Below are positions 56,901 to 64,000 of a DNA stretch of 64,000 nt, in pieces; the first letter of the stretch is position 1; the number at the start of each line of letters is the position of its first letter. Made by a program: the position numbers and the translations under genes. The stretch is from Chrysaora quinquecirrha. Its lineage: Eukaryota; Cnidaria; Scyphozoa; Semaeostomeae; Pelagiidae. Below the pieces are notes generated by a model. The model did not search any database. It was given only the letters and a program-made list of their open reading frames with translations, and had not been told where the DNA came from. The stretch spans positions 372,001 through 436,000 of the forward strand of contig JACTAT010000052.1 of NCBI GenBank assembly GCA_014526335.1. Direction: 5' to 3'.

Positions 56901-57679
56901 GGATGGAAGTTTAGGGGAATGTAAGGGAAAGTGCATCATTTTATTTCATATACCGGCAGGGCATTCACACAATCTCAAACACACCATACTGTAACAACCC
57001 CTGTAACGTAACAGGATGAGGAGAAGCGCTAGCCCTCTTGGCTTAAGCTCAGGCAAAAGCTACATTTTTTATGTAACCCTTGTCATTAATCCCGTTGTTG
57101 TTACTATCTTCTTTCGTTCCGGAATTACTGTTTTTCCGAACTGTTGGCGACATTTTTGGGTTGTTAGTTTCTGATGAATGTCGTGTCATTTCCTTGGTAT
57201 CCTAAATCAACCCTGTCGCAAACAGCTTTGCAAACCCGGTCTTTTTGGAAATTTGGCAATAATTCAAGGAAGTGTATTAGCAATTTTGGCTGGTTGATGG
57301 CCTACTTTTGTAGCTGGTCCGGTACAATGGTTTTACATCCTTTCTTTTTTCGAGTAAGTCGTGGCTGTGATGCAATGGGAATGCAATGTACAGGTCGAAA
57401 ACTGAGCAACAGTGCTTATGAATGACCGTGTTGTAGAGTGCTCATGTCACCAGGTGCTTGTTCAAGCCCTGGCCGTGTCATGTCTCTCAGCTGACCGTGA
57501 GCCGTTATTGTACCCCATTCTTTTTACCATTGTCAATGGTCCATCGGGCATGACATTTCGCGTTCATTGAGTCACTAACCACCAACCAAATCAGCCAAAT
57601 AAAAAAGAACTGAGTTGCATTGGAACCTCCTTATAACGTACATACACCTTAATGTTATTGCTGAAGTTTATCTACTGTA

Positions 57680-57733
57680 CACTCGCGTATGATGATGATG
57701 ATGATGATGATGACGATTATGATGATGATGATT

Positions 57734-57764
<31 letters not shown>

Positions 57765-57787
57765 CGATGATGATGATGATGACGATT

Positions 57788-57820
<33 letters not shown>

Positions 57821-57910
57821 TTGATGATGATGATGACGATGACGATGATATTGATAATGATGATGTTGATGATGATGATGACGATGATGACGATAATGAC
57901 GATGGTGGTA
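57680..57910. repeat. (GAT)n microsatellite array
   Basis: GATGATGATGAT with GAC and GAT-TAT interruptions. The polyaspartate frame is an artefact. Confidence 0.95.
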
Positions 57911-58225
57911 ATGAGGATGATTACGATTATATGCTCATTATGATGATGACGATTTGATGCTGTTGGTGATCATGGTGATGGTGATAATGATGATGATGGT
58001 GATGATGAGGATGATTACGATTATATGCTCATTATGATGAAAATGATTTGATGCTGTTGGTGATCATGGTGATGATGATGATGATGATGATGGTGATGAT
58101 GAGGATGATTACGATTATATGCTCATTATGATGAAAATGATTTGATGCTGTTGGTGATCATGGTGATGATGATGATGATGATGGTGATGTTATGATGAAG
58201 ATGATTTGATGCTGTTGGTGATTAT
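57911..58225 (+). repeat. 94-bp minisatellite grown out of the GAT array
   Basis: A unit starting GAGGATGATTACGATTATAT and including TTTGATGCTGTTGGTGATCA recurs at 57913, 58007 and 58101, exactly 94 bp apart, with a partial fourth unit to about 58225. Confidence 0.9.
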
Positions 58226-58737
58226 GGTGATGATTATGACGATGATGATGATGATGATGACTGATGTTGTTGAGAAATACTGTGTGTGCTATGGAAATTA
58301 CCTGTCCGGAACAAGCACCTTTTGATGAAAAATCGGCAAACTAGGCCGGTCGCCAACAGAACAATCCGTTGTTTGCAAGCGGTTTGAACTGGCGCCAAAA
58401 TGTGGTGTTTGGCTTGTATCAAGTTGTATCCGAGTACCGTTATGAATCCGGTTGTTTGTTTTTAGTTTTCGCACTTTTCTTTATGTCGAATGCTAAATGA
58501 AAGAAAACATAGATGGCAATTATTTCCCAATATCAGATTCCCCTTTCCTTATTTTATTTTTTTTAGTTCTTCGTAACCACAAATCCTTCACAGCATGTCT
58601 GAAATTTTTCCGAAATTCTAAAAGATGGTTACTCAAGATGGTATTCAATGTTGATCACATACACTTCCATTTCCATGATTATGTGGCGAAATCAGTCACT
58701 CCTATTTAATCCCATAGTATAACCGAAATTTTATAAA

Positions 58738-58812
58738 TTCTGGCCAAACAATCAAAACATTGTTGGTCAAACATTTTAGATTTGCTTGATCTAAAAGCAA
58801 TGTTTCACCGCC
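58738..58812. mobile_element. MITE family A, solo left hairpin
   Basis: TTCTGGCCAAACAATCAAAA, then CATTGTTGGTCAAACATTTT and an answering AAGCAATGTTTCACCGCCA. Only the left terminal palindrome of the element is present, directly followed by a family C element. Confidence 0.7.
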
Positions 58813-59092
58813 ATTTAACCCTCTTCTCAGACTGATCACAGTCGTCACTCATCAAACCGAGACTAACACCAAACCGGGATCGAGTCTCCAGCAATCCAGT
58901 TTAACAGCGGCGGTTCACCCCCAGCCCTCCTACGCACACCATTCGCTCATACTGTACTCGTTTGAACTGCCGTACTGATCTCGGTGCATATGCCATCAGT
59001 AACAACAGCATGATTGGTTTCAACAAATGTTGGACTGAGTTAAATTAAAGTGAAGGCAACGAAAACTACGACTCATGTAATAAGTCTACCCT
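58813..59092. mobile_element. Family C element, longer copy
   Basis: Ends with ACTACGACTCATGTAATAAG-TCTAC. The left part contains ACTCATCAAACCGAGACTAA, which matches the reverse complement of 42960-43000. About 280 bp; the left end is uncertain. Confidence 0.55.
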
Positions 59093-59116
59093 GTTCTCAG
59101 AGTCGTATGTTATACA

Positions 59117-59312
59117 CTAGACTCAATACATAAGTCAAACTCTTTGCAAACAGTAACGGCAGTCTTAAGAAAGAGCAACAACTATGTATTACTTCAAACA
59201 ATTGAATTGGATGGCCTAATGCCCAGCGTGGGTTCTGAGTTCTAAGCGACCGGTTGAAATCGGATTGGCCTAAGGAACGAAAACTACGAATCATGGAATA
59301 AGTCTAGTTGTA
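59117..59312. mobile_element. Family C element, medium copy
   Basis: Begins CACTAGACTCAATACATAAG and ends ACTACGAATCATGGAATAAG-TCTAG. AATTGAATTGGATGGCCTAA lies internally, as also near 49500 (ATTGAATTGAATGGCTTAGA). Confidence 0.55.
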
Positions 59313-60155
59313 TACTACGGTACTACGGTTGTCATAGGATCCATGGACTCAGCAGCTCAGAGCCTTCAGAATGGTTACCACTGCATGCAAAGGTCAGCAT
59401 GTGGCGCATACTACAGTACTAGTCATATTGCTGCATATCCGTGAGATAAAATAATAAGTTCTCCACCACCCATGTCTTTTTGCAGGGACTTGACTCGACT
59501 TGCCTTGGTTATTTTTCTCCTTGTCATTCATTTAGCAGCGGTGTAAAAGCCACAAATATAATCCGTTATCCAATGGGAATCTCAAATAGAATAAACTGCA
59601 GAGATTTGACAAACTTCTTTATTAAAATGTCCTGTCAGATTCTGGAGTGACGTTCGCTGAAGGAAATTTTTGCGGCTTTTAAGTTACGACATTGAAGATG
59701 AATACCATTTCTTATGCGAATGCCGTCCATATGTAGCACAAAGAACGATTTGGTTACAGCGGTTGGATGTTCATTCACTCAGTTCTATCAACTCCTTGTA
59801 TCAATCCAGTATCTGACCCTGTCCCAGAAATCTGTTTGAATAACATCAAAAGTTGCACTGAACGCAATTTTGGCGCCACAAATTTTAGAAACTGGGCGCT
59901 TAAAAAAGCCGAGCTTCCTCGCAGGTCCGATTAATTTCACACCTTTCGATCTGACCTTTGCAATAAATAGGAAAAATACCACATTTCTCATTGCCCGATG
60001 ATGGGAGACGGATCTCTCCCAAAACGTTCCCCATTAAATATCAAAGGCTTGTCATGATTAGTGGTGACCATCATTCGTAATACAGTGTCAGAAACAGCCT
60101 TGATAAGTTGGAATATATTTAAACGGTTGGATGTGCTCAATAACCTCACGGGCAT

Positions 60156-60254
60156 TAGACTTATTGCTTAATGCTGGACGCTCAAACAGCTATATAGTTG
60201 TTGTTGTTGTTGCTGCTGTTGTTTGTGAAGAGTGGGACTCAGGTAATCAGTCTA
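60156..60254. mobile_element. Family C element, about 100-bp copy
   Basis: TAGACTTATTGCTTAATGCT on the left, GTGGGACTCAGGTAATCAGT-CTA on the right, TTGTTGTTGTTG in the middle. Confidence 0.6.
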
Positions 60255-60859
60255 CACGGGGATACTCCTGTACATGTATGGATCAAGTATCTCCTCCTCA
60301 GCTTCACATAGCGCGACAGGAGTTGATTTGTTGCAGTGAGCTTTCCTTGATCAACAAACTAACAAGCTAAAACCAATTTACTTCCGAACCTTTTGCTTCC
60401 CGCAGGATTCGCTAATCGGCGAGAGCAAGACCTTGCTTACGTCAGCATGTACACCATAAGTTTTAAAACATCTGTTTGTTTGGTCTTTTCTCGACATCTC
60501 TTAGTTTATATCCATAAATGACAGTCCCATCGCTTTGAAGCTATCTGTATAATCTCTTTTTTTCTTGTGATTTGCGTCATTTGGTAATTTGACGGCGATG
60601 GCGTGGCCTACTATTCCTGGTCCTGGGTCAGCTCGCTTAAACCATTAGCTTTCTTGACGTCAATTATGTTTTTGTCCTAATAATTTTACAACGCACTCCA
60701 GAGGTTCCATGAACTTTGGGAATGAAATGAGAAACGGAAAGCCAGTCGTCCTCTAGTAGTGTGATGACTAGGAACGATTTCCAGCTCCTTGATTTTTTGC
60801 GTGCTGAACACACTTTATCTGAATTGCTTTGGCGGATAACTCAGTGGGTTTTGCGACAC

Positions 60860-61012
60860 GCTTCATCATCATCATCACCACCATCATCATCATCTTCGTC
60901 ATCATAATTATCATCATAATCGCCATCATCATCGTCATCATCATCATTATCATCGTCATCATCATCATCATCATAATCACAATCATCATCATCACCTTCA
61001 CCATCATATTGA
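60860..61012. repeat. (ATC)n microsatellite array near the PSKH1-like acceptor
   Basis: CATCATCATC with CACCATC and CATAATC interruptions, ending about 187 bp before the exon at 61199. Confidence 0.92.
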
Positions 61013-61198
61013 GCCTTTCAAGCCAAAAATCTGGTTATGGGATTCAAGGGGTTTCTCATGGGTGTCTAGTAGCCGTTGCTGCTGTTGAGGTCGGGTAAAA
61101 CACCGTTTGGTTCTTAGAGCAGAGCGCATGCCTTCTTTGCATTTTATTCCATACTGTATATTTGGACATAAATTAATATGTTTTTCTTATCTTTCTAG

Positions 61199-62473
61199 AT
61201 TTGGAAACACACGTCAGACGGTGCGAAGTCATTTATAGATAAGCTGTTACAAGTAGATCCAGAAAAAAGGCCGAAAGCTGTAGAAGCTCGCAAAGATCCC
61301 TGGGTAAATAGCGTTGCACCATTGGTAAGTCACAAAGGACATTCAAGTAAGTACTTGTCTTCACAAGTCAGCGGTAAGTCTGTTAAATCTAGCGTAACAT
61401 TCAGGTCTCCTCTTGTACGTCATAAGCGATTCGAAAGCGAGGCTGTGTCCCATGAGTCGCGTGATAACGCGGGAAAGCCAAAGAATACGAGAAAATATTT
61501 TGACGCGAATGACTCTGGGAAGAATGAATCTCATACTAAAGATGAAAGAAAATTTTCAAATGAATCTGAGACTCTACAAACATCAGTTAATGAATATAGT
61601 CCTGAATTAATGACTCCTGATAAAGAGAAACTTGACTCAGCGCCCACGTCGTTTCAAGATGAGATACCCTCCGCAGCGGCTACTGAAGATACGAATTCCT
61701 TGGCCAGCCGAATAGAAAGAAACGAAAGTGAACAAGAATTTGGTAATAAAGGTTTTCCGCAGTCAAAACACGCCGCGGATGCTGAAAGTCAAATTTCGCA
61801 GCCGCCACCACCGAATTTCGCGTTGAACCGGTTTGTGAATGAAACGAATTTGCGGACTGAGTGGCCTACTCGCCATAACTTAGCGTACGAAAGAGATGCT
61901 GATGAATTGACATCATATGGGAATAATGATAATTTGCTATTAAGTCACAAGCGCGGGGAATTAGATATGCTTTTTTCTCCGTTGCAACGGAGCAATCTCC
62001 GCTGGCATATGCAAGAAAACACCTCCGTCAAGGATAAAGTTGGAATGTGGCTTGAAGGTCAAACGGGTTACTGCAAAGATGATAGATTGACGGCTTCGAG
62101 TAGTGCGGTCGACCAGATTGGCCGCTCTGAAATGCGCGGCTTTGATTTTCTTGATCCAGTCGCTTTCCAAAACGGATTTCCAAAGATGAGTAGCAGTTCT
62201 TCTCCCATAAAGCATTCCTACAGTCTATCTAGAAACAAACTTCCAAAAGTAAGCATGAAAAACAACCGCGCGGTGGATCTCTCCCCGCAAGTGTCCTATT
62301 CAGATGCGTCAGACGAAAATATTGCTGAAGACGGCGGAACGTTAAACAAACATTCATCGCCCCGACCAATGAACAAGCTATTAGCCAATGATCTAAAAGC
62401 AGATCGCAGTCTGCGTAATGGTTTAGAGATGCGTAATTTGAAAAGAAAAGATTATACAATGACGTCATATTAG
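61199..62473 (+). CDS. PSKH1: PSKH1-like serine/threonine kinase, exon 2 (end of kinase domain and long tail)
   Basis: 424 codons plus TAG, in phase 0 with exon 1, giving a protein of 708 residues. The first 45 residues finish the C-lobe (GAKSFIDKLLQVDPEKRPKA, then the DPWV end motif). This matches the PSKH1 order after YSYSRE. The rest, about 370 residues, is a polar Ser/Asn/Asp/Glu-rich tail without a fold I recognise. Human PSKH1, about 424 residues as I recall, has only a short basic/Ser-rich tail, so this protein is far longer. Blocks such as SSPIKHSYSLSR and VRHKRFESE could be phosphorylation-rich linear motifs; that is inference. The frame is long, free of stops and clearly coding. Confidence 0.92.
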   Translation: MWKHTSDGAKSFIDKLLQVDPEKRPKAVEARKDPWVNSVAPLVSHKGHSSKYLSSQVSGKSVKSSVTFRSPLVRHKRFESEAVSHESRDNAGKPKNTRKYFDANDSGKNESHTKDERKFSNESETLQTSVNEYSPELMTPDKEKLDSAPTSFQDEIPSAAATEDTNSLASRIERNESEQEFGNKGFPQSKHAADAESQISQPPPPNFALNRFVNETNLRTEWPTRHNLAYERDADELTSYGNNDNLLLSHKRGELDMLFSPLQRSNLRWHMQENTSVKDKVGMWLEGQTGYCKDDRLTASSSAVDQIGRSEMRGFDFLDPVAFQNGFPKMSSSSSPIKHSYSLSRNKLPKVSMKNNRAVDLSPQVSYSDASDENIAEDGGTLNKHSSPRPMNKLLANDLKADRSLRNGLEMRNLKRKDYTMTSY

Positions 62474-64000
62474 TTTGTTGCTGAACGCCGGTCGTTGTGG
62501 TCGTGCGGTAATGATGGGACTAATCGCGCGGTCATATGGGAATGAGACTTGCAGTAAAATCTTTCAAGTCTATAGCCATTTGGGGTGGGTTGAAATTTAA
62601 AACGAAGGTTGTGTACTTTGAATCTTATTGAAAGTCGTCTATGGTTCTAGATAGAGTTAATATATTTATTACCAGCTCATAATTAATCATTCACTTGAAA
62701 TTAAGATCTTACTTCCTATATCTATGAAATTCGTAAAGGGATAGCTAATATAAAGAGTTTAAAAATCTCTATAATTTTTTTTATTCAGCTAAGATCAGGC
62801 AGTGAAAAGTCTTCAAGAGCAACACCGTAGCGAAAATGATATGAGGCCGGTCTGGTTTCTTAAAATCGAAGCAGTTCTTTTTTCGAACTTTGTCGTAGCT
62901 GTATCGAGCTGTGTCGTTCTTTTATCGAACTGTTTTTACGCTAAAACGCATAGTTTCTGAGCACACAGAAAAGCTCGTAAAAGCTTTATCAGTCCAAAAA
63001 ACACTTTCCAATTTTGTGGTCTCGTAGTCACTTAAAAAGTGCAGTCATAAATTGGATCAAGAAATGCGAATGTTTTCACAGGCATCTATGAAAAAGATCC
63101 AGCTTTTTTAGCCTCAAGTGGCCTAGGCCTAACACAGGAAAAACTTAGGCCCTTACTTGCCCTCACTTGCTACATAATTATTTGAAAATAGACGTTTTAC
63201 TGCCTATGTACATAAATATTAATTTTCATTTTTTGGTATTATGTATAAATTTATAAAATGAATTAGCTATTATTGACAGTGCAGGCGTTCTGTCTAATTC
63301 AAGATTGATTTAAGTATTAAGTTTGTATTCATTATTGTAAAATTTACACCAAGAATTCCGAAAGCAGAATCTACAATCTTGGGAAAAGTATTTGGGACAA
63401 GGTATCCTTTCAGGAGGGTGGTAAAGGGGTTTCTGGGAAACTTGATTGGCCATATTTTTTCATCGGGACATGTGAATGGCAAACATTTCTATCTCCGTGA
63501 TTCTTGATCCTGACCCCTTTGCCAGCCTCTTTCAGAGAAACGTTCTATGTTAGCGATTTTGGCTGCCAAAAGAGCCATTCGAAAGAAAACTTGGCTTTAC
63601 AAGTCTGCAAAAGGGGATACATAAAGGTTGCAAAATTATTTAGAGCCTGTTCAAGTATGCTTTCTCCAAGATTGTGGGTACTATACTGTTGGTCAGGTTT
63701 TCGTATATCGTTGCTTCTGTGTTAAACTCAATTTCTTTTCTTTCTTTTTGCCAATCATTGGTTCCTCTTCATTCTTGTGCGTTTTAAAGACCTTGTACGT
63801 ATACCATAAATAAGGCATAAGCTAAAGCCTGCCGAACTAAGTCCCATTCGTTGCAGTTTGCTCAGCAAAAATCTCACCGTGTGCGGCGGGCTTAAAGCTA
63901 GTTATGGTCGTAGCTGGTGATGGTCGTAACTCTGTAAGGTCGCATGCCTGTCTTTTGGTTCATTGTCCTCTATGGAGGTCTCAACGCTTTGGTTGAACTG
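62474..64000. other. 3' flank of the PSKH1-like gene
   Basis: Should contain the 3' UTR. I found no canonical AATAAA soon after the stop that I would commit to. No further gene is recognised to the window end. Confidence 0.4.

Larger units (their letters stand above)
53944..61198 (+). other. Single large intron of the PSKH1-like gene
   Basis: About 7.25 kb, phase 0, GTATGA to TTTCTAG. The first 3.7 kb look featureless apart from chance frames. From 57.6 kb it holds the GAT array and 94-bp minisatellite, a family A hairpin fragment, three family C elements and an ATC array just before the acceptor. I see no extra exon. Confidence 0.75.

Overview
This window looks like nuclear DNA from an invertebrate animal. 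It is AT-rich, its genes are split by GT-AG introns, and it is dense in short non-autonomous transposons and (ATC)n microsatellites. The gene set (a Cas-family adaptor, WDR89 and PSKH1) is metazoan. An anthozoan cnidarian is my best guess from the repeat style and intron sizes, but the sequence does not prove it.

Three conserved genes can be read. (1) A minus-strand p130Cas/BCAR1-like adaptor has two exons in view (8326-6644 and about 5693-4389): an SH3 domain, a long YDxP substrate region and the Cas-family C-terminal FAT-like domain. Its first short exon is not identified. (2) A plus-strand WDR89-like WD-repeat gene has 14 exons assembled here (31771-46112). All have GT-AG junctions and the phases agree, but one expected exon is missing exactly where a LINE is inserted. 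(3) A plus-strand PSKH1-like protein kinase has two coding exons (53092-53943 and 61199-62473). They are joined in phase inside the kinase domain, and the protein has an unusually long C-terminal tail.

The rest is mostly repeats. They include a decayed two-ORF non-LTR retrotransposon (37.9-42.5 kb) and two back-to-back LINE C-terminal relics (34.6-35.5 kb). A 3.8-kb foldback structure (27.9-31.7 kb) has inverted arms built from a GGTACTTTGT-type minisatellite and stops just upstream of the WDR89 start codon. At least three families of inverted-repeat MITE-like elements occur: A with ten copies, B with four full copies, C with about eight. There are two pairs of larger repeats, TTC arrays in two WDR89 introns, eight or so (ATC/GAT)n arrays and several minisatellites. 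Regions 8.3-27.9 kb and 46.1-53.1 kb hold no gene I can support.

The three genes do not form a pathway that the sequence reveals: one is a focal-adhesion scaffold, one a WD-repeat protein and one a membrane-anchored kinase. The striking feature is how closely repeats sit against exon edges. The foldback end lies about 75 bp before the WDR89 ATG. The LINE end lies within about 25 bp of a WDR89 acceptor, and a MITE lies 26 bp before the last WDR89 exon. Pyrimidine arrays lie shortly upstream of two other acceptors, and an inverted-repeat element ends at the likely acceptor of the last Cas-like exon.
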